Positions 43,198 to 56,740 of a stretch of 64,000 bases of DNA are shown piece by piece. The translations under genes and the position numbers were made by a program. Numbering within the stretch: the stretch's first letter is position 1; each line of letters opens with the position of its first letter. The stretch covers positions 93,820,893-93,884,892 of the forward strand of contig CM077594.1 of assembly GCA_039654915.1 (NCBI GenBank), read 5' to 3'. The stretch is from Aquilaria yunnanensis (taxonomy: Eukaryota > Streptophyta > Magnoliopsida > Malvales > Thymelaeaceae). A model generated the notes under the pieces. That model saw only the letters and a list, made by a program, of their open reading frames with translations, was not told the origin of the DNA and ran no database searches.

Positions 43198-46100
43198 CCC
43201 CAGGTCTTATATAAATTGTAACTAGTGGCAAGTTTATAAACACTTTATAGTTTAAAAGCATTAGTTACATTTCTGTTAAGCTGCAACTGTGCACATTAAA
43301 CACATACAAGTATTGTTTCTACAAACTTGATAAATTTGGCGCCTCTGGAATGTTTCTTATGACTTTGTATTGCTTTCCAATGTTGATTCCAACCTTTTTT
43401 TCTTCAATAATGAATTTCAGTAGTTTCTATAGAATTTGAGCAGAGGAAGTAATCACATTGACTAATGTTTGACTCTATGTTATCTGTTATGGTTTGGGCA
43501 CCAACCTTACTTCACAAGTTAGTCTTCCTGTTTAAGACGTGTCAAAACCTTAAGAATGGTTTTCTAAGTCAAACTGAGAAGTTTTGTAAACAAATTAAAA
43601 TCCTTTAGACTATTACTGAAATTTCATGTTTAAACTGATAAACTCCAAAGTTTTATCAAATGACCACATTTTCCTAGCTAAGCAAGTGTAATTTAGCATA
43701 GGCAACTTGTATGTGGCTGTTTCAAAGGAAATATCCTAATATTTCTTTGAGGATAACTAAGAACCCCTTATATTGCATGCATTTTGTATGAAATTATTTC
43801 TATTGATTTAAAAGCCTAATGTGCCTTTGAGCACAATGATCTTGTGCATACAGTAGGGAGTAGCAAGTGTGTGTAATAGGAAGGAGAGTCCAGAGTTGCC
43901 CCAATAATAGTTTTAAATAAACTAATAGTATGACTTTTGATATGAGCTAGAAGATTAATATGTCAATAGCTTTAAAGCTATAAGCTCGTGGATTTATTTG
44001 TGTCACTTTTCTCGATACTAGTTGTAGGGAGTCACTGCTGGCCTAACAATCAATTTATTTATATGCTATAGATATATCTTAATTAATGACTAAATTAAAC
44101 TCACTGATTTTCTTCTAAGTGAATAGTAATTGGTTTTTTTTTTTTTGTTTACAAAAAGTACTTTATTTCAATTACAAGTGAATCAAACGGTATCTTATAA
44201 ATTAATTATATAAAACACTAAAGAACAATATAGGCATATAAATTGGCTAATAAAAGGCTACACATCCTTTTGACACTGAATAAATGAAAGAGAATTGGAG
44301 CGAGTCAAAACTTTTCAGGTAAACCAGGATAATTATGGAGAAATAACCCATAAATAACTGAAAAAAAAATCATATAAAGGACAAGATAAATAAAAGAAAC
44401 AACATTTGAACATCTCACTCTATTATTCGTAACCCTCATCTTCTACGTCTCAACTGCTTTCCACACCTGGATTGATCATAATTCTTCCTATATTTACTAA
44501 TTGAAAAAATGGGTCACCCAGATCTATTCACCATAAAGTATCTGATAAATCAGATTGTGCTCTAATTGACAATGGTTAAGTTATTTTGTAGAGGAGGAAT
44601 AAAATAGTAAAAATGATTGATGATAATTAGATGAAATAACAATGAAAAATTAGGCCTAGATTTATATCTATGCTTGACTGGATACACATAAAATAAAGGA
44701 AAAGAAAAGATGCGGAGGAAAAAGAAAGATTGGTAGGTTAAGGTGATTGGGGGTCCTCGAATTAGTATTATGAATGGTAATTGTTGGACTTCAAAAATTC
44801 ATCATGCTACACTACATAACTATGTCATGAAAATCATTAAATATGTAAATTTGATGGAATTATTGAATTAAGTTATAGTTTAAAAATTACTTCTTAATCA
44901 TTTGGCTAACCGAATATGAATATTTTTCAAAACATACTCTTAATTGTTGATTCTTGAACCCCAAAAATTCATCTTGAAATTTAGTAGATTTATGAATAAT
45001 TAATAACATAATTATCACAAATTAACCACCCGAGTTCATCATAGGATTTTATTAAATCAAAGTAATATTCTAATTAATTCAATGAACAATAAAGTCTATC
45101 ATTCCAAACTACTAGCTCTGCAGACAAGAGAAGACATGGCATCAGGTTCAACTCTCCATCCCCTTTTCCTGCACTAAATAATGTTATTTGATTTGATTCA
45201 GTTGTTTTTTAAGTTCTGGAAAAACTGACATTTTCCTTTCTTAAATACTATACAAATATCTCATCTAAACTCTATATTTATATGTCTGATTTAAAAAAAA
45301 AATTAAAAGAAAAAAAAACAATGAAGTACATCGTTGACCTAGGGACCTACACAAACAACTTTAGCGGGTTGTCCCTTGACACCCTTCTCATTCTGCCATG
45401 GATCTATAGAGTTTCCAGAAGAGAATAACCTATTTGATGATGGGTGGCTTGGAGCGACTTAATTAGTCACCCAAGCAACGTTCAGCCATATCCAGTACAA
45501 TTTCCCTGCTCTTCAACTTGCTATGAGCGGCTTTCTTGGCCTCCAAATCCAATTATGCCTCCCTAGCATGCTTAGTTCATTTTTATGATGATACTTGACT
45601 ACCTTATTTAGCCTTTTAAGTGTTAATTACCGCTACCATTAAATATAACATACTTGTAAATTTTAGGCATACTTCATGTTATACCACATCACATATAGTT
45701 ATCAACTTACCATTTTCACAAGAAAAGAAATGTCTAGCTTTAATAACCTCTTTTATCTCAGTGTCATTTCATGATTCTTTTATTGAATTCATGATTTTTC
45801 TTTCGGTTGTGAATTACTAAAACTTAAAACAAAAAAAAAAGAAAAAAGCAAAACATCCGTATACGTATGATCACATTTTTTTCATATATGACTTTTATTA
45901 ATTTCTCAATCTAAATAAAAGGATTAAACTAAACGAAAGTCAAATCTCAACTACAAAGGTGAGACGGACTCTATGGCTGCTGGCCTATAGCTACTTGGAC
46001 CGACTTCTTTTTGTTAAAGTACCGGTACTATGTGGTTGCTTCGATCGGCCTTGTTTGGGTTTCAAATACCAAAAAGATGGGCCTATCGAAGTATAGTGGA

Positions 46101-48872
46101 ACTGATAATCTGTTGAGGAATGGGCCTTTGATCTGCAATTACTTTTCCCTCAATTCAGGAGCTGGCCCAAGAGATCGAACATGTGTGCTTCTATAGCAGC
46201 TGGCCAGTGTCACACATACTTCAGTTTATTTCCAGAAAGTTGTCTAAGCTCGCTATCAAATTTTCATACAAGAATTAATTTTTCTATGAAATTCCTACTC
46301 ATGGAAGATAAGACGCGCTGTTGAGGCGGTGGGGATTGTCTGACTAAGAATCTACTATCACACATAAGCATTTTATTTTGAATAATTTTGATTGTCACTA
46401 AAGTTATACTCGTTACCATCATAATAACCACAAATAGGAGCCGACATACATTCAAATTATAGGGTTCATGGAACTTTTTTTAAAAAAAATATTTATTAAA
46501 GATATATAATTTAGTAATTTGATCTCTTTTAATTTTTCAGCGGACCTCCTAAACTTAATAACATCTATTTGAACAAAAATATGAGTCTCCTTTACCTTAA
46601 AAAAAAAAAAAAAGTAGATCACTCTGGTTTCTGTATAAATAATTATTTATTGGAAAATTTCACATTTTGACCTTTAATTTTCATATTTGTTCCCACCTAA
46701 ACCTTAAACTTTTTTTTTCACTTACTTTTCTCCTTCAAACTTATGGGAAGTTAAGGAAAAATAAAATTAGAGGATCAAGTAAGTATAAATATACAAGTTC
46801 AAGAGCTAATAGGGTGCTTTTGTCTTTATTTTTCATAAAGGAATACACATTTGTCTGGGTACAATTAATAATTTCTTAATTGCAATGAAATGTTTTCTAG
46901 TATATGGTTTTCGCAAATCTTATAGTAGTTCCTAAACAATTCTTTTAGGAAAAACATTTAACAACAATTAACACGAGTAAAAATGAGCGTTTAGGAGACT
47001 AACGGTAAGCAAAATAAACTACTGTTCTAATCTTCTGCATGGGATACTATTGACGAGTGGACACGTACCATTCTTCGAGTGAGTGACTAGTGAGATTGAG
47101 GACCCAGAGTAGTATTAAGGATGTCAATGAGTCGAATTTAAGTTGGATGAGAGTATTCTTACATCCTACTTATGATCATAAATAATCCACCCATATCCTA
47201 CTCATCATCCGTCTGTTGGATAATTTTAACATCCATATTCTACTCATTTTTAGATAGGTTGGGTCGAGTAAAACTGTTCCACCCACTACACATCCACAAC
47301 CATAATTTTATTGAGTCATGTCATATTTAATCTTACATTTGTTATTGTTAAAAACACTCATTATACCTTATCTATTAAAGCAACTCATGCTTGTTTTTAA
47401 TTCCACATAACTTATCTATCATACTCTTATTTTCATTACATAACTAATACTAATATGTTATACACAAGCGTACACACATATATTTGGGTCAAATATGGGG
47501 CAAGTGGACCCTAAACCCGTATTCTACCTAACTTGTTAGCAAGTGAAAAAAGAAAAATCACATCCAACCCAAACCTCCCTTAATTGCTGAAAAAACCTGA
47601 TCCATTGAATCTGATGCTTGTCGGATATCTATTGATATCTGTAAGTAGTATATAAAAGGGATACTATGAAGCGAGGCCTTTTAGGTGGGATTTTGGGGCA
47701 GGTAGGAACCGGGGTTACGGCCTTTGAAATTCATATGGGAACAAAGACGACGTGTAAAGAAAATAAAGTGGAAAAGTGGATCGATCGACCCGAAGCCAAT
47801 GCTCGTTTCTTTAAGTTTTCAACCTATGTGACATAAATTTCCAAGCGTATGTGAAAGCATTATCGAAAAATATCAAATTTTTAATATGTAAATAAATTAC
47901 ACCTTACATTCCATCCCAATTATTTATCCACTAAAGTAACTTATAATTTAAAAAATCACAATAAGTTTAAGTTTTTATTAACTAAAGTGAATATTGTATC
48001 AGGCTTACTCATATTTATGGGCAGTTTGTTTTAGTTTAGCATACTTGTGTTAATATATTATTTACACAAACACTCTCAAATAAATCCCAAAAACTCCCAA
48101 AGTTGCACATATTTATAGTTATACCTAGCTCATTCCCCACACCTTCCATTTTTACTTGATCTTTGGACTATTGTCGCCATCTTTGCCTACTTCCCACTCC
48201 ACTGCTGTTATAAGTCGCCGACGACAACAACTCCTAAAAACCAAATAAGTTTCCCAAGGCCTCGAGATTTAGATCGTGTATAGATTTGACCAGAAAGTCT
48301 TTGGCATCCCCATCAGTTCTGTCTTACAAAGCTTCTATACATTGGTTGGCAATGGCACCTCCGTCATTATAAAAATGATCGATGGTGAGGTAGGAAGGAG
48401 TTCTGTTCGGAGGCAACCTCACCCAATTTCTCCTCTAAGCTCCTAGCTTCGTTGGTGAAGACCAACGACGGGAACGCCTCAATCACCTTAATCACAGACT
48501 TGAACTCACTCACATCGGGTTACTCAAGCCGACTTCATATTCCAACTATCCACCGCCCATTTGCCAGATGATGGTGATGACATAGAGTCCTTGACATTTA
48601 CCTTGCTTTTGACCAACTCTGACACATGGATCGAGTAAATCTAAGTACAAGACCTTGTGATCCGGTTGGTGGGGGCAGAAGAGAATGTGGGCCGGGGAGA
48701 TTTCGGCAGAATGTGGAGAGATTTAGGGGACAGAGAGGAGGAGTTAGAGACAAAGAGTCATTGATGAAGGGGTCGAAAGATAAGCGTCACTAACTCTTAA
48801 GGGAAAAAAAAGGAATTAGTTTTGATTAGTGACATGATCGTTAATTTGCTAAGCTTCCGGGGCATTAAGTAT
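43198..48872. other. AT-rich spacer, no gene recognised
   Basis: This 5.7-kb stretch has only short chance ORFs and many poly-A/T runs. About 45310-45600 and 45970-46210 are less AT-rich; the latter has weakly inverted ends (CTGCTGGCCTATAG and CTATAGCAGCTGGCC), perhaps an old MITE. At about 47125-47650 a GATGTCAATGAGTCG motif and a later CCTGATCCATTGAATC are loosely inverted, again MITE-like. About 48170-48780 has a mixed composition with several short open stretches that I cannot assign. Confidence 0.5.
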
Positions 48873-50225
48873 CATTACGAAAAGGGGTGACAAGAACTAA
48901 CCAGCTTATCGGTTAGTAATTGGTCACCAAAATACTTTTTGGTGACTGAAATATATGGTCAGTAGATGGTCGTTAAAACTTTGGTCATTAAGAAGCAGTG
49001 ACCAACTTGGCCACCAAATGTAGCGATCGAAAAAATGGTTAGCAAGTGGTTAGAGCTAATGGCCCACATAGTGACCGACTTAATTGGTCAATAAGGCTGT
49101 GAATTCATTTTTTTATTAATTATAATTTTTTTCATTAAAATTAATAATTTAAGTAGCCATCTATTATAATTAAAATACATGTAATAAAAATAATGTGATT
49201 CCAAGTTAATTAATATAAATATCATTAATTTGAAATACAAACACATATTTAAGTTAATCTATCAATAGCTTATTTCTTTAAAAATTTTAAATACTCAAAT
49301 TCAAATTCAAAATTGTTTAATACATTTTTTAAAATTTTCAAATATTTTTCACCCGTATATTCAGTAGCAGCACAAGATTGCAAGGTAATGATGGGTTTGA
49401 TATGTCTCAGTCTCCATCGCTGCTACAAGATTTAATCAGATGCCGACAGAAAGTGGAATGTCATCCAACCACAGTAATAATATGAACAGCAAAAAATAAG
49501 CATAAAAGAAATTGAGATTTTGGAGAGACAATCTAGGGATTAGATTTGAGATTTTGAAACCCAAATTGGCTGGAAAATAGAGAGATAGAAATACAGAGAA
49601 CGAGTGATGAGTTTTGAAGGATCAAAAGGAAGACACACGACAAGAATTGCCATGGGCACGTGAAGGCATTCGGCCATGGCCATGGGCATGACACTTTGGG
49701 GATTGACTAGTAAGGTCGAGGCTGACAATGATAAGAATTGTCTAGAAGTGAAAGTTGCTAGAAAGAAGAAGTCTCTTACTCCGAAACCAAAACAAAGAGT
49801 GTGAGATAATAAAATTTAAAGCATGGGTTAGCTAAAAGATTAAAGGATTTAGATTTATATCGCAGAGATTATGAAAGTTGATTGGTTAATTTTGTTTCAC
49901 ACTGATTGCCAAAGGGATAACATTGTCTTTTTAGTGACCGATTTAGTGGCCAAAAACTTTGCCACCATCTTTTTGGTCAATATAACCTATCACCAAACAA
50001 AAAATATTGAGTGACAGAAGCTTTTTGGTGACCGAATAAAGTTGGTCACTATATTGACCAATTAGTGATTGCTTAGTGATCGATTTTGTTGATCGAATCT
50101 CAGCCCGTCACTATTCGATCAGTCACTTTTTGGAATACATAATGCATTTTTTATTGACCAATTTTGTAAGCGAAAGCTTATTGACTGCTTCTTCGGTTAT
50201 CATAACCAGTTACTCCCTTGTAGTG
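48873..50225. mobile_element. Probable non-autonomous CACTA-like element
   Basis: The right end reads CACTACAAGGGAG on the minus strand, ending at 50225. The left end at 48873 reads CATTACGAAAAGGGG, a near match with one change in the CACTA core. Both subterminal regions (about 48880-49090 and 49920-50190) are packed with GGTCACCAAAA, TTTTTGGTGACC and similar motifs in both orientations, as expected for subterminal transposase sites. The central part is AT-rich and non-coding. Flanking triplets (TAT and ATA) do not match, so the exact left boundary is uncertain. Confidence 0.55.
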
Positions 50226-50468
50226 ATATTCAAAATCGAGTTAATCTTTAATAACATGTTAATGGAACCAAATTAAACTAAAACAAATCAGCGGTTAATA
50301 TATCCATGTTTTATGATTCATTTTTCTCAATGTAATGAATTATAGATATAATAATCAAAATGTTATATTAAATATTCTAATTATGAAAGTTGTCAAATAA
50401 TTTGGGACAAGTTCCTAACAAATAATTTAGGACAAAAAGTAAGAGGGTGGGAACTACGATTGGTCTGT
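50226..50468. other. AT-rich spacer
   Basis: No feature was seen between the CACTA-like element and the probable solo LTR. Confidence 0.5.
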
Positions 50469-52024
50469 TGATGAAACTGCAAAAAATAATTCTGGTATCA
50501 CTAACAACTCAGAATAAATAAATTTGTAGTCTAGCAGTAAAAATCAAGTCGAATCCCAAAAGAAATTTCTTAACCGAAAGCTTCATGTCAGAAAACTAAA
50601 ATAAAATGTTGGGGGGTTTTCTTAAATTGAATGCTAAATTAAATTAATTGTAGGATCAAAATAAAATTAACCAATACTAAAAACGCTCAGTTTAAGATTG
50701 ATTATCCATTCCAATCACGCAGTTGATCATCGAAAGAAAATATTTTTTCAATCCAAGCAAATAAATCGGATTCTCTTTAAAGCTAAAAAGAACCCAAAGA
50801 ATTCAACAGTAAAATTAACCAGAAAAAGCTTCAGATTAATTTCTTAATTTTGAGTAACCAGATATTGAAAAACAATTTCTAATAAACCCAAAATTAGCAT
50901 TAGGAACAATGAACAAAAGTTTATTCCAAGTAATAATTCAAAAGCTTGAACAATTTAACATGTCTTACTTCTCCGTATGAACTAACCATAAATAAAAGTA
51001 ATCTTTAGTCAATTCACTTGCTTCTAAATCGAATTCTTCACCTAAACAGTTGAAAGAAATCAAGCAAATTTGCAGTCATATAACCAATCCAACAAACGAG
51101 AACAGAAAAATTAATTGTAATAAATCTGAACAACAAATAAGTAAATACTTGAATTTAAAAAGAATTTAAGCAAGTAAAATCAATCCTTACAACTGGTATT
51201 GGCGATGGAAATCGTCCTTAAAACTGAACCAAAAAAATTATTCACTCATGTTTGGAAGAGAAACAAAGAACAATAATAATAAAAAAAACTAAAACTGTTA
51301 AAATAGAGAGAGCCTAGCACCCCCTGGCGGCAGCCACGCCTTTAAACACAAAAAAAAAACCTAGTGTGCTGAACTCATAAAAACTCTCTAAACTTTCTAT
51401 ATTGTTACAAAAGTACCCTAAACAAATAAAAAGATTCAAAATAACTATAAGGTTTCAAAGTTGTTAGCTAAGCAATGCTCTAGAACAACAACAACAACTT
51501 CAAGCTGAGATTCGACCTTGATGCAGTAACTATCTCTTAAACTTCAAAGCATAAAAGTTTTAGACCTCTTTCTTAGCTTCGAAATGACACTTGAATAACA
51601 TAAAACGGATATTTACAGCCAAAGATATGCCCAAAATACCGCAACTGCTTTTGAACCGGCGGTGACTCGCAAATCGCGACTTTGAAGCTGAATTTGACCC
51701 TTTTAACGTGCAAACTGAGTTTCATGATCTACATATGATTTGTGGCTCTAGATGTTAGCTTTCCAATGAATCAAGAATCACTCAATGCTAATCCCTGTAA
51801 CTCAAGATATGATTTTTCTACCGAAATATCGCCAATCTGTCAAAATTCTGAAAGAACACAAATGAATTAAATCTTGTAAAATTACAATTAAATCCACTTT
51901 TAATTAATTAAATCCAGATATATTCTAAACTATAAAACATACTTAAAATATATCTTTAAGATTTAAAATATATTAAAATATATTAAATATGAGAAAAATA
52001 AATATAATAAATATAAGCTTATCA
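50469..52024 (-). repeat. Probable solo LTR, minus strand
   Basis: On the minus strand the block starts TGATAAGCTTATATTT at 52024 and ends GCAGTTTCATCA at 50469, giving TG and CA ends 1556 bp apart. It contains no ORF. Text such as CATATCTTGAGTTACAGGG and GGGATTCGACTTGA resembles LTRs of Athila-like elements as I remember them. No matching target-site duplication, primer site or internal region was found, so boundaries and identity remain tentative. Confidence 0.4.
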
Positions 52025-52734
52025 ACGACCCTAATTGTAATTCTTTTGTGACTGATTCACAGCCCGGAGAAAAGTAAAAAATGTCTAAGGTCTCGTCGGT
52101 GACAAAGACGTGAAGGGCTCAGTTTTGTTTGTCGTCGAGACTTTGAGGCACAGATTGACGAGCAGGTGCCACGTGACTGGTAATACGGAACGACCCTCTT
52201 TACATACGAATTTAAACCGCGTGATAGCTATTTTATAGTAATTTTAATTCTTAATATATATTTTTATGGTTAATAGATATTTTAAGTTATTATTTTTTAT
52301 TTATATATATATATATATTTGGTAAACATAAATTAATTTCTTAAAAGTTATTATCTAATTCTGTAAAAAAAATATGGGTAAAGTATTTATCTTTAAAAAT
52401 AGATGAAACAAAGTATAACTGTCTTATTTCAAGATGGTATAACAGAGAATCGGTTGAGATGAGAAATGGCAATACAATCCTGTGTTTCGGAGCACACAGG
52501 ATAACCGCAATACACACATCCGCACACGCATCAAAACTTCAATGTACTATAATATATACATATATGTATACATAGATAAACATAAACATGTAAAGCATAA
52601 AACACAAACACATAAAAACATAGTACTTGTTTATAAACAAATATAGGTATATATATGTTTTTATTATATATTTAAATGTGAAAATATAAATATACAAATA
52701 AACAAAAATGTACGTATAATCAAAGTGTTAAATA
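52025..52734. other. AT-rich spacer
   Basis: No gene is recognised. A perfect CACGTG (G-box core) lies at about 52170 in a short GC-richer patch (52060-52200). Alternating AT runs lie near 52300-52320 and 52550-52570. Confidence 0.45.
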
Positions 52735-53330
52735 TCGTCACTGCTAGATATACCGTACCTCAAATTTTTAAGGTATATCACATGGTATACCGTGTCGCAT
52801 ACTGTTGCACCTTTCTTAAAAAAATAAATGTTAGAATATTATTTTAAGATGAAATAAATTCAATAATTGGTTTTACACATTTTATATGTATTCTAATTTT
52901 TTTAATCATAATTTGTCAAATATAAATAAAATATATATGTTAGAAGATATTTTTTAATACAAAATGTTATGCAAAAATAATTATTTTTATGTTAACTAAG
53001 AAAAATAACCAAAAAATTAAATTAAATATTTATTTTATGATATGTGTGTTAATTATATTTTAATGTTTTATATATTTATAATTTTTTAATGAAAAATGAA
53101 AAAAAATCTTATACATATCTGTGAAAAATAAAATATCATAGTATGTATTTCGCGGTATTTGCTATATACCGAGATTTTTTTGACAAAATATACACAAAAA
53201 ATAAGTGGTATGCAAAATACCGCAGTATACTGTACAATAAAATGACAAAGTGAGAAAACATTTATACCGCATACCACTTACCCAATGTAAGCGGTATACC
53301 GCTATATCGTGTGGTATTTAATTCCATGCG
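52735..53330. repeat. Inverted-repeat region rich in GGTATACC motifs
   Basis: ATACCGTACC, GGTATATCACATGGTATACC, GCGGTATTTGCTATATACCG, ATACCGCATACCACTTA and GCGGTATACCGC are scattered near the two ends, mostly in opposite orientations around a very AT-rich centre. This looks like a decayed MITE with long inverted ends, but no clean target-site duplication was found. Confidence 0.45.
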
Positions 53331-53640
53331 TATAATATATTAGTGTGATTTAGAATTTTTACTATATGTTCATAATATAAAAATTATGGGTGTATATATT
53401 TATATCTTATAATATACTCATATTATATAAAACATTATATTATACTCCCTTATCCCACTATCTTTGAACCGTCTCAATTTGCACATATATTAAGAAAGCT
53501 ATTGCTTTTGCTTCATCTTTCCAATTTTTTCCTCCTGTTTGTTGTCTCTTTCCACCTATGTTCCATCTTCACCTTGCTCCTCATTGTCGTTCCTTACCTC
53601 AAACTAACCTCTTTGCTGCCCCAATGTCCTTTACCCCTAA
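53331..53640. other. AT-rich then pyrimidine-rich spacer
   Basis: No feature is recognised. From about 53500 the sequence is strongly CT-rich on the plus strand, and it precedes the open fragment at 53641. Confidence 0.4.
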
Positions 53641-53901
53641 CCTTTTCGTCGTTGTGCTGCGCTTCTTCAAAGCAAATCTGCAAAAAAGGCAAAAGCTAAA
53701 ATTGGGTTCAATGACCTGATCACAAAAATGGCACCAGAAATCCTTAGTGAGGGCATTAGACCGATCCCTAGTCGGCAGCAGAGAGAAATTTGCAATGAAG
53801 AAGAGAATATTCCAGTTGCTTTAGTGCATGAGAGGCTATTTCCCAAGCTATCACCAGATGGGGACAAAGAAAATGTTCACTATCTTGTAATAATCAACTA
53901 G
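53641..53901 (+). other. Unrecognised open reading fragment, possible host exon
   Basis: The frame is open for 86 codons with protein-like composition: KIGFNDLITKMAPEILSEG then IPSRQQREICNEEENIPVAL and VHERLFPKLSPDGDKENVHY, ending TAG 53899-53901. The first in-frame ATG is at 53728. It is much less AT-rich than its surroundings and ends 95 bp before a CACTA element. I do not recognise the family. It could be a host gene exon or a captured fragment. Confidence 0.3.
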
Positions 53902-53993
53902 ATTAATAGTAGACTGGCAACTGATCTAGCAGCCAAATCCAGATTTCAGCACCTTACACACATGTTACTCCAACCACCTGACAAAGAACAAGA

Positions 53994-53996
53994 ACA
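53994..53996. repeat. Left target-site duplication of the CACTA element
   Basis: ACA precedes CACTACAAG and matches 57374-57376. Three bases is the expected length for CACTA elements. Confidence 0.75.
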
Positions 53997-55068
53997 CACT
54001 ACAAGGATGAAAAGCATTTCCTACGTCAATTTCTTACGAAAAAAAAAGCGTAGGAAAACTATTCGCAAGAAAACCGTAGCACATCTGTCAGAACAGGTAG
54101 GGACCACATTTGCAAGAAAAGAGTCGGGTATGTTGTCCGACGCTTTTCCTGCAATATGTTGTCCTACGCTTTTGAGACAAATGAGGATATGGACGTCTTA
54201 AAAATGTAAGAAATTTATTCCTTTGATTTTCCTACAGTTTACTTTTCCTACGTTTTTTTGACGTAAATTACTACATATTTGCTACACCAGTCTTGCAGAT
54301 TGAATTTTCATATGTATCCTACAATTTTGCTACAGATTTTGCTTATAAATACCCACCCATCTCCTCTTCTCTAGCTCGTCTGTGCTACTCTTTCGGCATC
54401 TATTTTCGTTTCTGTTTCAACATCTTCCTTAGCTCAATCGAGGTGTTTCAAAAATAATTTAGAGGTTAGTGATTTAAATGGTAATTATTTATTTTTTAGA
54501 AGATATAGTTATGTTGTTTTAGGTAGCTGATTTATATGATAGCATGTTGTTGTATAATAAGTATTTATTTATTATACCTTAGATTCTCCATCCATGATTG
54601 TGTTGATGACAAATATAATATTGGTCCGATTCAAATTATGGGGAAACAAAATATATTGAATTAAGTTATATTTGTGATTAACATAATCATGGATTGTCCA
54701 AGTTGGACAGTTGAAAGTTGCATAAGCAGTATTGTAATTAATGTATTCCTTTCGTAGTAGCAGTTTGTGAATTTTGGTATATTATTTCCTAAATTGTTCC
54801 CGTCGTGTGTTTCTCAATAAGTTGATATTGTTAAGAAACACAGTGAACGCGAACTGAAGGGAAATGCTGCTGAAATTTACATATATGCTCCTACAATGGA
54901 ACAGTTAAAATGCTTTACTGCTTATGCAACTTTTAATGGAGTAGTGCCTTTACCTTTAATGGAGTAGGTGTTTTAGTTATAAAAAGTTGACATGTATATA
55001 TGAAATATAATAAATTTATTATGTATTTATGTTGAGGATTTTTACTGTTTATTTTACAAGGGAAACAA

Positions 55069-55300
55069 ATGGCTGGCAATGAACGTGAGGGGATGTACCA
55101 AAGGACAGATACAGATGGGTATATGAATTCTGGATTTATGGCTGGTGTTAATGAGTTTTTACAGTTTGCATGAAGTGGAAAGGAGTTAGAAATGATTAAA
55201 TGCCCTTGTCGCAAATGTAATAACAGATTTTATAGAATAGAAGCAAAATTGAGAGAGCATTTGTTTCGATATGGATTTACGTCAAACTATTACATATGAC
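55069..55300 (+). pseudogene. CACTA transposase-associated domain remnant
   Basis: The stretch begins with an ATG reading MAGNEREGMYQRT. It continues through FMAGVNEFLQFA, a stop, then IKCPCRKCNNRFYRI and LREHLFRYGFTSNYYI. This is the Cys-containing N-terminal domain found in front of the large CACTA transposase. It contains at least two stops, and no downstream transposase core follows. Confidence 0.7.
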
Positions 55301-55559
55301 GCTATCATAATGAACAATATGATAGCAATTTGCAAAATTTCAGTGTGACCCGTAGCTATTTTCCATCTCACTTACCACCACCTCTACCTCTGCAGGACCG
55401 TCCGATGATCGTCCCTCGAGAGTAAGTGTTACTGACTCATCTGAAATTAATTGTTGATATAATTATACATTGTTCTTAGTTACATCACTTTATATATATA
55501 TATATATATATATCTTACTATAATCATCATTTGTTACAGCTTACTCACTGATGACTCCG

Positions 55560-56740
55560 TTCGTTCCATATAGCTTCCATTCATGTGAGGTTGTGGGATG
55601 AAAGTTGTATAGCTTGGTCACATGCATCTCGAGCTGCACGAGAGGAGCATGTCACCAAGTTAGAGGTAATTGGTTGCTGTACATTTTTAAACAATAGTTT
55701 GTATATGGACTAATTCATATTTTTTTTTCTTTTTTGTGAAATTGCAGAACTACTATAGATGGGACCCCAGAGACTACGGCCCCATCCGCCGGATTGTGTT
55801 CGACTACTGTTCGCGGTCCGTGTGAAACCGCATCTATTATTGGAGGTCCATTGCAATTCAGAAGATCTTCGATTTCTTCGCCAACCCTGACTACAATTTA
55901 CTACGTCCTCATATTCCATCCTGCTGCAGTCAGCAGGTATGGAATCAGTTGTGTGACCAGTGGGAGCAGGAGAGATGGAAGAAGCTATTAGAGGTTGGTT
56001 CCCATGCTAAGCATACAGCGGATAGCTCAGGCCTTGTTTCGAAGCACACGATGGGCTCAATCCCAAGCGAGATGCACTGGGATTGTATGGTACCAACTTC
56101 TCCCTTCCACACATTATAATTTTTTTTTATGATTTACTAAGTACTTAAATTTTTAATGATATCTAAAATTGTGCAGACAAAAGCCCGAGATGGAGTTGAG
56201 CCATCATTTGATGAGTGGTGGTCTCATACTCATAGACGCAAGAAGACCGGTCAGCTCATCGATCCGATTTCACAGCAGTTGCAGGTAATAAATGTTCATT
56301 TACCACCACTAACAATGTTTTAAAAATATAATATCTGTCTTACTAACTTTAATTTCTTTTTCTTGTAGGATGGATATGTCCAGCGGATTCAAGAAAAATA
56401 CCAAAATCCGGATAACCGCCTGCAGTTTGATGCAGAGGTATGGAGCGAGGTATGAGGCCCACCAAAAAAATGCCGACTACCAGGTGTTCCGCTCTAACTC
56501 GCTGATCCCTACACTTTTGGACCAAATCGGGTATTTTTCATTCGCATTTAGCTTAATTAATTATTTTTACTATTTTTACATTGCTAATTGCTACTTATCA
56601 AATTTTTTAGGCTTCACGTGCTGATTCGGCTGAGATTGTTCAGTTGAGGGTTGAGAACACTCAGCTACGGAGTGATTTTACCCAGTTATAGGCAGATGTT
56701 CGCATTCAGGTCCAGTGAGAGACCGAGGCTGCAATAAGCG
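55560..56740 (+). pseudogene. Remnant of the CACTA second protein (Ptta/En-Spm type)
   Basis: Exon-like pieces in several frames. They include DPRDYGPIRRIVFDYCS and WEQERWKKLLEVGSHAKHTAD followed by the HTMGS segment. Next come DGVEPSFDEWWSHTHRRKK with GQLIDPISQQLQ, then DGYVQRIQEKYQNPD, and a coiled-coil tail EIVQLRVENTQLRSDF. The order and motifs fit the plant Ptta/En-Spm transposase family. Introns are probably present (GT/AG near 55664, 56284 and 56369), and there are also stop codons. It is not functional as it stands. Confidence 0.65.

Noticed and set aside
43198..48872. Search for tRNA genes, rRNA or organellar inserts in the spacer
   Set aside because: No A/B-box pair with a plausible cloverleaf and no rRNA- or plastid-like block was found by eye; a covariance-model scan was not possible.
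49540..49728. Minus-strand ORF inside the CACTA-like element
   Set aside because: Short, with no recognisable motif, in non-coding element interior.
53502..53699. 65-codon ORF overlapping the possible host fragment
   Set aside because: Leu/Phe/Ser-rich product of a CT-rich tract; the alternative frame is more protein-like.
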